Positions 22,787 through 31,111 of a stretch of 39,847 bases of DNA are shown in pieces. A program made the translations under genes and the position numbers. The notes beneath the pieces were generated by a model, which ran no database searches, had not been told where the DNA came from, and saw only the letters and a list, made by a program, of their open reading frames with translations. Numbering within the stretch: the first letter of the stretch is position 1; every line of letters begins with the position of its first letter. The stretch comes from Methylomonas rivi (GTDB lineage: Bacteria > Pseudomonadota > Gammaproteobacteria > Methylococcales > Methylomonadaceae). The stretch covers positions 1 to 39,847 of the forward strand of contig NZ_JANIBK010000025.1 in NCBI RefSeq assembly GCF_024505165.1, given 5' to 3'.

Positions 22787-23620
22787 CTAGTTTGGATCGC
22801 GAGTTTCTGTGGTGGCAAGATTGTCAACGGGTTTCCAGCTTTGTTTTGCCGTTGCCGCTTTGGCGTAACGGTAAAAAGTACCTTCAAAATTTCCGAAGGC
22901 CAGTACAAACCCTGCCCAACCGTCCAGAAAACCCAGTTTCAACACATAAATCCGGAAAAACGCCCATAAGCCGTGTCCAAGGGCGGTGCCCATGCCGGCC
23001 GCTTTGCCGCTGCGTTCCAGTTTGCGGGCACCCAGCGTGGAATAACGCTGCATTTTATGCAGCAATTGCTCCAGGTTCTGAAAAGGTATCTGAATAATGG
23101 CGGATTTAAAGTAACCGACTTTACCGTTAACTTTATAGCCTTCATGAACTTCCGCCGCGTCATCGAATATCAAGGCCGGTTTACGGAATAATTGCGGCTG
23201 GCGGTAATCCGGATACCAGCCGCAATGGTTGATCCAGCGGCCCATGAACCAATTGCGCCGGGGGACATAGTAGGCGTCTGCCGTGGGGTTTCGCAAAATC
23301 GCTTGAATTTCGGCCCTTGCCGCCGGCGTGCAGCGTTCATCGGCGTCGAGGCTGAAAATCCACTCATGCGTGCAGGAAGCTATGGCATCGTTGCGCAATT
23401 TACCGAAGGTGGTGAAGGGAATTTGCTTGACGGTCGCACCCAGCTCCCTGGCTATGCCAGCGGTGTTATCGCTGCTATTGGAATCGAGTACCAGCACTTC
23501 ATCGGCCCATTGCACGCTTTGAACCGCATCGGCAATTTTATCCGCTTCGTTGTAAGCGATGATGTAGACACTGAGTTTGGGGGCGGTGGCCGGCAGATCG
23601 GTTGGAGTAGATTCAGGCAT
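22787..23620 (-). CDS. GT2 family glycosyltransferase, WaaE/KdtX-like
   Basis: Resembles the WaaE group, which adds glucose to the first heptose of lipopolysaccharide core. The 277 residues begin with an unstructured 15-residue stretch, then LSVYIIAYNEADKIADAVQS, VLVLDSNSSDNT, the DxD-type motif DADE (92-95), and the conserved RRNWFMGRWINHCGWYPDYR and FDDAAEVHEGY segments typical of this group. A C-terminal hydrophobic, basic region suggests membrane association. The precise sugar is inference. Confidence 0.8.
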   Translation of the reverse strand: MPESTPTDLPATAPKLSVYIIAYNEADKIADAVQSVQWADEVLVLDSNSSDNTAGIARELGATVKQIPFTTFGKLRNDAIASCTHEWIFSLDADERCTPAARAEIQAILRNPTADAYYVPRRNWFMGRWINHCGWYPDYRQPQLFRKPALIFDDAAEVHEGYKVNGKVGYFKSAIIQIPFQNLEQLLHKMQRYSTLGARKLERSGKAAGMGTALGHGLWAFFRIYVLKLGFLDGWAGFVLAFGNFEGTFYRYAKAATAKQSWKPVDNLATTETRDPN

Positions 23621-23668
23621 TCGACTAAAGTCCGGATGGGTAAAATAGGGGTTGGGAAGCGAAGTATG

Positions 23669-24910
23669 TTATGCGGGTGATGGTTCGGAGCCTTCCGGGC
23701 GAGTCAACAGCGCGCCCAGAAAAAACGCCAGCATGTACCCTTCGGCATAGGTTTTAAAGTGCGAATTAAATAGGCTGGAAGCCGTTATCGCAATCAAAAA
23801 ACTGGCTGCAATGGCCCCGTATGGCGGGTTTTTTAGGCCCTGGCGGACGCCAGTGTAAATGTAGGCAAGTAATAACAACAAGCCGAATAAACCGTTCTCG
23901 ACCCAGACAAACAGATATTGGTTATGAGGGTCGCCTGTACTGACGGCTCGCCAATCTTGATATTTAGAGGCGGCCAATGCGCTGTAAACCGGTTTGAACG
24001 ATGATGTGCCGTAGCCAAACCAAGGCCGTTCGCGGATTAATTCGATGGTGTTTTTATAAAATACCATACGGACCCCAACAGAAGTTTCGCTGCTGCTGGA
24101 CTGGTAATTCGCTTGCTCGTCTAAAGCCTGTTTGACACGCTCTTGCAACGTGTTGGAGGTAAGGCCGAAAGCCAGGATTACGATAGTCACCAAGGCTAGA
24201 ATGCGCGGTAGCTTGCGGTAGCCGTAGATCGAGCCTACCGCAAAAATAGCCGCCACGGGTAAAGCAAAATACCCGCTTCGGGCAGTGCTGATAAAAAATA
24301 TATTGAACGCAAACAAGCCAATGGCCGCCGAAATTAAATATTTCATGCGCGGGTTGTTAGTGTCATGAAGCAAAAAAATGCAGCACAGCGTCGCGGCTAC
24401 AAAGGCCATGCTTTGCGTGGCATGGTTGGTCATGAAAATGCCCACTTCGCCGCCATTGCTCGGCCGGATGACCAAGCCGAAACACCATAGGATTAAGCCG
24501 AGGGCGGCGGCAATGGACATGGCGATGACATAGCGGTTGACAAAACGTTTTTGCCATTCGCCATGCTGAAAAATGCCAAGCAATATAAACGCGTAAACCA
24601 GTTTTTTCCAGCTCGAGAATGTTTGCAGTTTGCTGGGCCAGTCGGTTTCCGCATAAAGGGTGCCAAGCAATAACCAGGCATAAAACAGCACTATCATTTT
24701 TCCGAAAGGTTGCCGCCAGGATAGTTTAAGCGTTTGCAGGGCCTGGCCCGAAAGCAGCCAAAAAATTAACAGTGCGACACAGGCTATGCCGGTAATCGCC
24801 GTAGATATGGGGGCGGCTATGGCGGCGAGGATGGCCAGATCCCGGCTGAGATTCAGGGCTTTTTCCGAAAAATTGGAAAAAGCCGCCGCGTTGCGAATGA
24901 CTAGCGCCAT
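23669..24910 (-). CDS. O-antigen ligase/polymerase-like membrane protein
   Basis: Polytopic inner-membrane protein of the WaaL/Wzy superfamily, which transfers lipid-linked polysaccharide to lipid A-core or polymerises it. I choose the ATG at 24910 (413 residues, starting MALVIRNAAAF). The open frame continues upstream over the GT25 gene, but without membrane character. Around ten hydrophobic segments are visible. The Wzy_C region holds PWFGYGTSSFKPVYSAL and DPHNQYLFVWVENGLFGLLL, the His-containing periplasmic loop typical of ligases. Ligase versus polymerase cannot be settled. It overlaps the preceding GT25 gene by 10 bases. Confidence 0.82.
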   Translation of the reverse strand: MALVIRNAAAFSNFSEKALNLSRDLAILAAIAAPISTAITGIACVALLIFWLLSGQALQTLKLSWRQPFGKMIVLFYAWLLLGTLYAETDWPSKLQTFSSWKKLVYAFILLGIFQHGEWQKRFVNRYVIAMSIAAALGLILWCFGLVIRPSNGGEVGIFMTNHATQSMAFVAATLCCIFLLHDTNNPRMKYLISAAIGLFAFNIFFISTARSGYFALPVAAIFAVGSIYGYRKLPRILALVTIVILAFGLTSNTLQERVKQALDEQANYQSSSSETSVGVRMVFYKNTIELIRERPWFGYGTSSFKPVYSALAASKYQDWRAVSTGDPHNQYLFVWVENGLFGLLLLLAYIYTGVRQGLKNPPYGAIAASFLIAITASSLFNSHFKTYAEGYMLAFFLGALLTRPEGSEPSPA

Positions 24911-25623
24911 AATTGATAAATATATTTGCGTTTCAGTTTTTCCCAGCCGAAAAAAATACCTTTTAGCCAGGGTGGCGGATCCGATTCCAGCGCGCTTTGA
25001 AACAAGCCGTTTTTGCTGCCTTGTTCTATAACAGGGTCTTCCAGCCAAAGGGTCTGAATGCCAAGCGCTTTGTCCATCGTTTCGAATTGATTATCTATCG
25101 GCGCTGAAATTTTATGCGCTTTGATCCAGTCGAGACGCCGTTGGGCGGTCGCGCTGTCCAGAATGTAGGAATCGGCAAACCGCACCCTGTTTCCGGGATA
25201 TAGATATTGCCCCGGCTTACGCTGACTTTGGGGCGTGAAAAAATTGCCGCCCGAGCCGATGTAAATCACTTTGTCGCCCGGAAATTGCGGGCTTTGCGCC
25301 AGCGCGCGTTGCAGGCCCAGTTGCAGGTCCTTGCCGAACACGGCATCGTCTTCCAGAACCAGGGCGAACCGGCAATTGCCGGCGGCGATTTTTTGTAAGG
25401 CAGTCAGGTGCTTTAGAGCGCAGGATTGCTGGGCAGGGGTCAGACGGTCGCCGTCGAAATAGTTGTCAACGATGTCGGGCGTTAACTCCTCTACGTCCCA
25501 GTCGAAAATAAATTCGGCATCTAATCCGAAGCAGGCCAGTTGGCGCTCCATAAATTGGCGGCGTTGGGTAAACTTTTTGACGTTTAGAACGTAAATTCGG
25601 TCAGGCTGCTGTATCTGCGTCAT
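24901..25623 (-). CDS. GT25 family glycosyltransferase (LPS type)
   Basis: Family 25 enzymes add galactose or glucose to lipooligosaccharide in Neisseria, Haemophilus and others. The 240-residue protein has the family opening (IYVLNVKKFTQRRQFMERQL), CALKHLTALQKI, and the acidic metal-binding motif LVLEDDAVF (EDD at 91-93), followed by ADSYILDSATAQRRLDWI and DNQFETM. All parts of the family are present. The ribosome binding site is weak. Sugar specificity is unknown. Confidence 0.85.
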   Translation of the reverse strand: MTQIQQPDRIYVLNVKKFTQRRQFMERQLACFGLDAEFIFDWDVEELTPDIVDNYFDGDRLTPAQQSCALKHLTALQKIAAGNCRFALVLEDDAVFGKDLQLGLQRALAQSPQFPGDKVIYIGSGGNFFTPQSQRKPGQYLYPGNRVRFADSYILDSATAQRRLDWIKAHKISAPIDNQFETMDKALGIQTLWLEDPVIEQGSKNGLFQSALESDPPPWLKGIFFGWEKLKRKYIYQLWR

Positions 25624-25670
25624 TAGAAAGGAATAGGTAAATGAGCAATCGTTTTGGGTTAAATTGGGCT

Positions 25671-26786
25671 TTAAAGCATAGCATCATTGCTTCGGCTGCT
25701 GGGCGTTAATACCGTTTTGGACAGGATATGGATCACCCGGCTTGCGCTGAGTCGATCGAGGCAGGCGCTATGGCTGTTCCGGTGCCTTTCGCAACCTTCC
25801 AGTTGGCAGGGCATGCAGCCTTGCTCCGTTTGCCCCTGAATCAAATAAACATTACCCACTTGTTGCGTGCCCAGCGAGGAGAAGGGGGCGGTGTCGGACG
25901 CATAATTAAGCGGCCACGGCGCCCATTTTTTGGGGTCGGTCGGGCCGAATAGCGCGTAAGTCATGGTCCCGGTTGCGGCCGCCAAATGCGTGATGCCGGT
26001 ATCGGGGCCGACGAACAATACCGCATTGCTTATCAAGTCGGTCAATTCCGCCAAGGACAGTTTGCCGGCCAGATTCGTTGCCTTGGCCGGCAGTTGCTGT
26101 TCCAAATGCCGCAGGTAGTGCAGTTCGCCGCTCTCCCCGCTGCCGGTTAACACGATGCCGAGACCTGCTTGGTTTAAAAATGCCATCAGTTGCAGCCAGC
26201 CTTCCGTATGCCATTGTTTATACCGCCATTGCGGCATGATATGCAGCACTGCGTAGGGCCGGGGCGGGGAAGCGTAAGTAGGTTGCTTTGTGCGTGGCGG
26301 CGTTAAACGGTAGCAGGGAGCGATGCCGAGCATTTTGCAAAAGCGCAGATTCTCCAACACGGCATGGCCATAGTCTTTGCCAAAAACCAGCCAGTGGCTC
26401 AACAGCCTTTTTTTCCACCAGGCTTTGCCGGGATCGTCGGGAACGAAGCCGAGACTAATCTTGCCGGCCATAATGGCGCACAAAACGGGACGGTCGCCTG
26501 CTTGGGTTGAAATGGCTAAATCGTAATGCCTGAATAGCTTGAATAGCAATTTCCCAAAAGCCGGCGCGCTGATTTTTTTCGGCACAGCGATCAGTTGCTT
26601 GATGTCCGGATTACCCGCCAGCATGGCCGTATTACTCGCCGGCAGCAGCACATCGATGTCTGCGGCGGGATACGCTTGTTTTAAAGAGGCTATCAGCGGT
26701 GTCGTCAGCAAGGTGTCGCCCAAAAAGCGCAGGGTTATCACCAAAATGCGTTTAGGCTGTATATTGGTAAGATCGGCGGCTGGCAT
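25671..26786 (-). CDS. GT9 family heptosyltransferase
   Basis: Transfers heptose from ADP-heptose in inner-core lipopolysaccharide synthesis. The 371 residues show the N-terminal RILVITLRFLGDTLLTTPLI motif, HYDLAISTQAGDRPVLCAIM, and the C-terminal donor-binding signature LFVGPDTGITHLAAATGT with FGPTDPKKWAPW. A cysteine pair (GCMPCQLEGCERH) near the end is also frequent in the family. Whether it is the WaaC, WaaF or WaaQ type cannot be decided. It is the first gene of the minus-strand cluster, divergent from msbA. Confidence 0.85.
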   Translation of the reverse strand: MPAADLTNIQPKRILVITLRFLGDTLLTTPLIASLKQAYPAADIDVLLPASNTAMLAGNPDIKQLIAVPKKISAPAFGKLLFKLFRHYDLAISTQAGDRPVLCAIMAGKISLGFVPDDPGKAWWKKRLLSHWLVFGKDYGHAVLENLRFCKMLGIAPCYRLTPPRTKQPTYASPPRPYAVLHIMPQWRYKQWHTEGWLQLMAFLNQAGLGIVLTGSGESGELHYLRHLEQQLPAKATNLAGKLSLAELTDLISNAVLFVGPDTGITHLAAATGTMTYALFGPTDPKKWAPWPLNYASDTAPFSSLGTQQVGNVYLIQGQTEQGCMPCQLEGCERHRNSHSACLDRLSASRVIHILSKTVLTPSSRSNDAML

Positions 26787-26867
26787 TCAAGTGGCGGTTG
26801 GCTGGAAGTTAATGGTTAATTTTAAAGGTAAAAGGTTTTGGATAGGTTGGAAAATTCGAACAAAAGC

Positions 26868-28667
26868 ATGACGGACAGCCAAGTTTATAAGCGTTTAATG
26901 CGCTTTGTGCTGCCGTATTGGCGCATGTTTATCGTCAGCGCCATGGGTTTTGCCCTCTATGCCGCCACGGAGCCGGCGGTGGTGATGATTATTCAGCGCA
27001 TCATAGACAGTTTTAACAGCGAGGACAGAAGCAATATTCAGTATCTGCCGCTATTGTTTATTGTGTTATTCCTGGTACGCGGCGTTGGGGCCTTTTTGGG
27101 CAATTATTATTTGGCGCGCATTTCCGGCAACGTGATTCATAAATTGCGTTGCGCGATTTTCGACCATTATACCCGCTTATCCGTGCAGTATTTCGACAGC
27201 CATAACAGCGGCTACATGATTTCCCGGATCACCAATAATATCGGCGAGGTTACCCGCGCGACCTCCGACTCCATTCGTTCCTACGTACGCGAAGGTTTTA
27301 CCGCAATCGGTTTGCTCGGTTATCTTGGCTATACCAATTGGAAGTTGTCCCTGGTGTTTTTGGCGATTGCGCCCGTGGTGGTGGTGACGGTGCGCTACGT
27401 CGGTAAACGCTTAAAGCGCTTGAGCCGCAATATGCAGGATACGGTGGGCGACTTGACCCATATCACCTCGGAAATGGTGTCCGCCAATCGCATCGTCAAA
27501 AGCTTCGGCGGCGAGCAGTACGAACGGCGGCGCTTCAAGGATTGCAGTCTGGAAAACCGCAAGCAATACCGCAAGCTGATCATGACGGTATCGCTGAATA
27601 ATCCGTTGATGCAGTTGCTGATCTCCTTTGCCCTGGCCGGCATGATGTACTTGGCGCTTATCATTATGGAGTCTTCGAGCGCCGGCGAATTCGTGGGTTT
27701 TTTCACGGCGGCGTTTTTATTGCCCAAGCCGATCCGCAATTTAAGCGATGCCAATGCGGAGATATTGCGCGGCATCGCGGCGGCCGAAACCTTGTTTGAA
27801 GTGCTGGACGAACCGGTGGAAATCGACCGGGGCGATTATCGGGTTGACCGCTGCCAAGGGCGGATCGAGTTCAAAAACCTGAGCTTTAGTTACGCGGGCA
27901 GCGAAACGCCGGCCTTGTCGAATATCGACTTGATCGTCGAGCCGGGCCAGACCGTCGCCTTGGTAGGCGCCTCGGGAGGCGGAAAAAGCAGCTTGATTAA
28001 TCTGTTGCCGCGTTTTTACGATTACGAGCAGGGCGAAATCCTGATCGACGGCGTCGAGTTAAAGCGCTATTCCTTGGCTTGTTTGCGGCAACAGATCGCT
28101 TTGGTGAATCAGAATGTCACGCTGTTTAACACCAGCGTGGCCAATAACATTGCCTATGGCACTTTACAGGGGGCGGAGCGCAGCCGAATAGAACAGGCCG
28201 CGACGGATGCCCATGCGATGGACTTTATCAACAAAATGCCGCAAGGATTGGATACCGAGATCGGCGAAAACGGCGTCAAACTGTCCGGCGGCCAGAGGCA
28301 GCGGCTGGCGTTGGCGCGGGCACTGTTAAAAGATGCGCCGATTTTGATTTTGGATGAGGCGACTTCCGCCTTGGACACCGAATCGGAACGCTACATTCAG
28401 GCCGCTTTAAATCGGGTCATGCAGGGGCGCACCACGTTGGTGGTTGCGCACCGCTTATCCACGATCGAAGGCGCGGATATAATTTTGGTGCTGGACAAGG
28501 GCCGGATAATCGAGCGCGGTTCCCATGACGAATTACTGAAACTCGACGGCGCTTATGCCAAGCTGCATAACATGCAGTTTAAAGAGGCCGGTACCGTTTC
28601 GGAAAATCGGGAGTCGAAACCCGAGCCGCGGGAAGGCCTAAGCGAAGGCCAAAAAAAACCCCGCTAA
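26868..28667 (+). CDS. msbA: Lipid A export ABC transporter MsbA
   Basis: Half-transporter that flips lipid A-core across the inner membrane. ATG at 26868 gives 599 residues; an in-frame TTG at 26838 would add ten, and neither has an ideal ribosome binding site. Six membrane helices occupy about residues 20-320 (MFIVSAMGFALYAA, ... YLGYTNWKLSLVFLAIAPVV). The nucleotide-binding domain has Walker A GASGGGKSS, the Q loop, signature LSGGQRQRLALARAL, Walker B ILILDEATSALD and switch His (VVAHRLST). The tail after the domain is charged. Its place beside lipopolysaccharide core genes supports the substrate; without them a generic multidrug exporter would be possible. Confidence 0.9.
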   Translation: MTDSQVYKRLMRFVLPYWRMFIVSAMGFALYAATEPAVVMIIQRIIDSFNSEDRSNIQYLPLLFIVLFLVRGVGAFLGNYYLARISGNVIHKLRCAIFDHYTRLSVQYFDSHNSGYMISRITNNIGEVTRATSDSIRSYVREGFTAIGLLGYLGYTNWKLSLVFLAIAPVVVVTVRYVGKRLKRLSRNMQDTVGDLTHITSEMVSANRIVKSFGGEQYERRRFKDCSLENRKQYRKLIMTVSLNNPLMQLLISFALAGMMYLALIIMESSSAGEFVGFFTAAFLLPKPIRNLSDANAEILRGIAAAETLFEVLDEPVEIDRGDYRVDRCQGRIEFKNLSFSYAGSETPALSNIDLIVEPGQTVALVGASGGGKSSLINLLPRFYDYEQGEILIDGVELKRYSLACLRQQIALVNQNVTLFNTSVANNIAYGTLQGAERSRIEQAATDAHAMDFINKMPQGLDTEIGENGVKLSGGQRQRLALARALLKDAPILILDEATSALDTESERYIQAALNRVMQGRTTLVVAHRLSTIEGADIILVLDKGRIIERGSHDELLKLDGAYAKLHNMQFKEAGTVSENRESKPEPREGLSEGQKKPR

Positions 28668-28678
28668 AGGGCGGGGTT
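28651..28678 (-). terminator. Intrinsic terminator of the small membrane protein gene
   Basis: On the minus strand, AACCCCGC and GCGGGGTT form an 8-bp stem with a six-base loop, directly followed by a run of eight T (plus-strand A8 at 28651-28658). That is a textbook intrinsic terminator for the gene at 28733-28894. On the plus strand the same hairpin overlaps the msbA stop codon and has no T-run after it. Confidence 0.85.
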
Positions 28679-28732
28679 AAGGAGTTAACAGGGCTTGACT
28701 GTTAGGGTACAACGAGGGAGGTACAACAAAAC

Positions 28733-28894
28733 TTACGCTCTGAACGAGCCGGAAAAATCGAGATTGCTGGCAATAGTGGCCGCACCGAACAACAGAGTGG
28801 AGAGAATGAACTCGCCGGACATGAAGCCGAATACGCCAACGGTAAAAAAGATGCCGGTTAAAATATCTTTATACAGATTGCTGGATTTGCTCAT
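28733..28894 (-). CDS. Small membrane protein of unknown function, 53 residues
   Basis: A short gene convergent with msbA. The product starts MSKSSNLYKDILTGIFFTVG, is hydrophobic and Gly/Phe-rich from about residue 11 to 43 (two closely spaced membrane helices or one re-entrant hairpin, with a Glu at residue 28 between them), and ends DFSGSFRA. The evidence for a real gene is strong: AGGAG lies six bases before the ATG, a sigma-70-like promoter is upstream, and a canonical terminator is downstream. Codon use is ordinary. I do not recognise the family, and it might be a subunit or regulator of a membrane complex encoded elsewhere. Confidence 0.8.
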   Translation of the reverse strand: MSKSSNLYKDILTGIFFTVGVFGFMSGEFILSTLLFGAATIASNLDFSGSFRA

Positions 28895-28940
28895 TTGAAG
28901 CTCCTAGACTGATTTCAGTCGATTCAATGAAGACGGCTTA

Positions 28941-28968
28941 ACTATAACGGCTATTTTTTTATTTACAA
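28941..28968 (-). promoter_or_regulatory. Candidate sigma-70 promoter of the small membrane protein gene
   Basis: On the minus strand, TTGTAA (28968-28963) and TATAGT (28946-28941) lie 16 bases apart in an AT-rich stretch. Transcription would start near 28934, giving a leader of about 40 bases. A short hairpin, GACTGA-TT-TCAGTC (28907-28920), lies just before the ribosome binding site. Confidence 0.55.
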
Positions 28969-29050
28969 TAGAGTTGATTGTGTATGGTTTGTTCCTTAAT
29001 GGGAAACAATAAGCCATAGTGTCGTCATATTTCTTGAGTAAATTACTAGG

Positions 29051-29611
29051 TTATTGAAATGTAAGCCGAAAAGTCGCCAAGTGATGTTTCGGGAGTCGGA
29101 CGCGAACCCGAATCTGTTCCGCAAAATCTTGTTGAACGATTTCGCCATCCAGTTTTTTTAATTGATATTCCAACATTTGCAGTTGGTTGTACGCCAAGCT
29201 CAGCTGTAAAACCACCCTTTCCACGTACTCGACAATCTCCGCGGAATCGATGACTTGCCCGGCGATATTGCCGTATGCCCGCGTCAGACCGCCCGCGCCC
29301 AGTTTTACCCCGCCGAAATAGCGGATAACCGCGACAACCAAGTTAATCAACTGCTTGCCTTCCAAATGCTGAAAGATGGGTTTGCCGGCGGTACCGCTGG
29401 GTTCGCCGGCATCGTAAAAGCGGCAGACCAGTCCATCGGTTGTCTGAATACGGTAGGCGTAAACGATATGGCTGGCGTTGGGATGTTGCGCATGCAGGGT
29501 TTTTAGCAGCGCAAACGCTTCGGGTTCGGATTGGCAAGGGCTGATGACGCCGATGAAACGGGATTTTTTGATGAATTCCTCGTATTCGCAAGCTTTAATA
29601 ACGATTTTCAC
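29051..29611 (-). CDS. yigZ: YigZ/IMPACT family protein
   Basis: Conserved cytoplasmic protein of the IMPACT (UPF0029) family; the molecular role in bacteria is not settled, with ribosome or nucleic-acid interaction suggested from eukaryotic relatives. The 186 residues have the family core: KKSRFIGVISPCQSEPEAFA, ASHIVYAYRI, DAGEPSGTAGKPIFQHLEG and the signature VVAVIRYFGGVKLGAGGLTR, then a C-terminal ferredoxin-like domain. It starts with GTG one base after the ABC ATPase stop, so it is probably co-transcribed with the importer; that pairing looks incidental. Confidence 0.9.
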   Translation of the reverse strand: MKIVIKACEYEEFIKKSRFIGVISPCQSEPEAFALLKTLHAQHPNASHIVYAYRIQTTDGLVCRFYDAGEPSGTAGKPIFQHLEGKQLINLVVAVIRYFGGVKLGAGGLTRAYGNIAGQVIDSAEIVEYVERVVLQLSLAYNQLQMLEYQLKKLDGEIVQQDFAEQIRVRVRLPKHHLATFRLTFQ

Positions 29612-29612
29612 C

Positions 29613-30356
29613 TTATAGCAATCCGTTTATTTCCGGGTGGTTTTGCAGCAATCGCTCGCGAAACCTCTCGATTCGGCTTTCATCGTGGCGTTGGTCGCGG
29701 GCAATAGGCACCTCAATGTCGCTGAGTACCCGCATGGGCGACGGCGACAGAAAAATCAAGCGGTCGGCCAACGCAATGGCTTCGCGCAAATCATGGGTCA
29801 CGAACAATACCGTATGCGGCCGCTTGAGCCACAATGAATACAGTAGACTCCTGACTTGGCGCGCCGTGGGCGCGTCCAAGGACACGAAGGGCTCGTCCAT
29901 TAACAAAATGTCGGGATTAATTGCAAAGGCGCGGATAATCGAGACCCGGCGCTGCATGCCCAGCGACAAGCGTTCCGGATATTGCTGTTGCGCATCCAGT
30001 AATTGCATGCTCTCCAACAGGCTGTCGATCAAACCGGTTGGCGGCGTGTGGGCAAAAACCACTTCGATATTTTGCCTGACGCTGAGCCAGGGCAATAGAC
30101 GCGGGCTTTGAAACACATAGCCGATCGATGGATTTTTTCCGGCCGGGCCCATGTCGATCCGGCCCTCGTAATGCCGGTCCAGGCCGGCGATCATGTTCAG
30201 CAGCGTGGTTTTGCCGCAACCCGACGGGCCCACCAGGCAAACAAACTGGTGAGGATGGACGATAAAGTCAAGATCGGCAATTGCATGATGCGACTGAGCG
30301 GTATCGTGCGCTAAAACATAGGTTTTGTTGTCGACGCGGATGCGGATGTCGCTCAT
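29613..30356 (-). CDS. ABC importer ATPase, NitT/TauT type
   Basis: ATP-hydrolysing subunit of a nitrate/sulfonate/taurine-type importer. The ATG at 30356 (247 residues) overlaps the permease stop as ATGA; an in-frame ATG three codons earlier is less likely. Walker A is GPSGCGKTTL, Walker B ILLMDEPFVSLD, and the switch His is in FVTHDLREAIALAD. The signature is LSLGMQRRVS rather than LSGGQ, with Leu replacing the first Gly and Met the Gln; the invariant Ser and second Gly remain. The substrate is unknown. Confidence 0.88.
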   Translation of the reverse strand: MSDIRIRVDNKTYVLAHDTAQSHHAIADLDFIVHPHQFVCLVGPSGCGKTTLLNMIAGLDRHYEGRIDMGPAGKNPSIGYVFQSPRLLPWLSVRQNIEVVFAHTPPTGLIDSLLESMQLLDAQQQYPERLSLGMQRRVSIIRAFAINPDILLMDEPFVSLDAPTARQVRSLLYSLWLKRPHTVLFVTHDLREAIALADRLIFLSPSPMRVLSDIEVPIARDQRHDESRIERFRERLLQNHPEINGLL

Positions 30357-31111
30357 CGGCGCCACCTGAGGGTTTTTCTATCCAGAGGTTTCAAGAAGCC
30401 TACTTCAATAATCTGAATAACCGCCACAAAAGCGAAGCTATACGCCAGCAGGCTGGCTACATCGAACAGCTGGAAAAAGATGTGTAATTGATAACCCATG
30501 CCGTTGCTGCGGCCTAAAAGCTCTACCACCAGGATAATTTTCCAGATCAGCGCCAGGCCGGAGCGGGTGGCGGCCATTACGAAGGGGTGCAACTGCGGCC
30601 AGATAACATAGGCAAAGGTTTTGCGTTTGCTGAAACGGTAGTTTTGCGCCATTTCCAGCAAATCCTTGTCCAAAGAACGGGCGCCCTCGCGAATGGTGAC
30701 GATGACATTGGGCAGTTTATTGACTACTACTGCAAGTATCGCCGCCGATTCCACCAGACCAAACCAGACATAACAGAGAATGATGGTAACCAGGGCTGGA
30801 ATGTTCAGAAAGATTACCAGCCAGTTATCAAAAAAAGCATCCAGGGTTTTGTTTTTACCCAGCACCACGCCTATCGCACAGCCCATCAGCATAGCCAAAC
30901 TAAAGCTGACCAACAGGCGTAGCAGCGTTACCCCAAGATGATACGGCAGTTCGCCGGAAAGCACGGCCTGCCAAAAGGTTATTGCCACCACGGCGGGCGT
31001 GGGCAGCGTCGGGCTATGCAGCGCCAGCGCTAAAAGCTGCCAGATGGTTAGTAGTAACGCTATCGATGAAATAGCCAGCAGCTGGTTGCGAAATCGTCCA
31101 CTCGATGGCAT
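30353..31111 (-). CDS. ABC importer permease, NitT/TauT type
   Basis: Membrane subunit of the same importer. I take the ATG at 31111 (252 residues), which overlaps the preceding stop as TAATG; a TTG at 31126 is in frame. About six membrane helices are visible, beginning ISSIALLLTIWQLLALAL. The EAA loop that contacts the ATPase is LEMAQNYRFSKRKTFAYVIW. It belongs to the SsuC/TauC/NrtB group (binding-protein-dependent permeases). Confidence 0.88.
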   Translation of the reverse strand: MPSSGRFRNQLLAISSIALLLTIWQLLALALHSPTLPTPAVVAITFWQAVLSGELPYHLGVTLLRLLVSFSLAMLMGCAIGVVLGKNKTLDAFFDNWLVIFLNIPALVTIILCYVWFGLVESAAILAVVVNKLPNVIVTIREGARSLDKDLLEMAQNYRFSKRKTFAYVIWPQLHPFVMAATRSGLALIWKIILVVELLGRSNGMGYQLHIFFQLFDVASLLAYSFAFVAVIQIIEVGFLKPLDRKTLRWRR

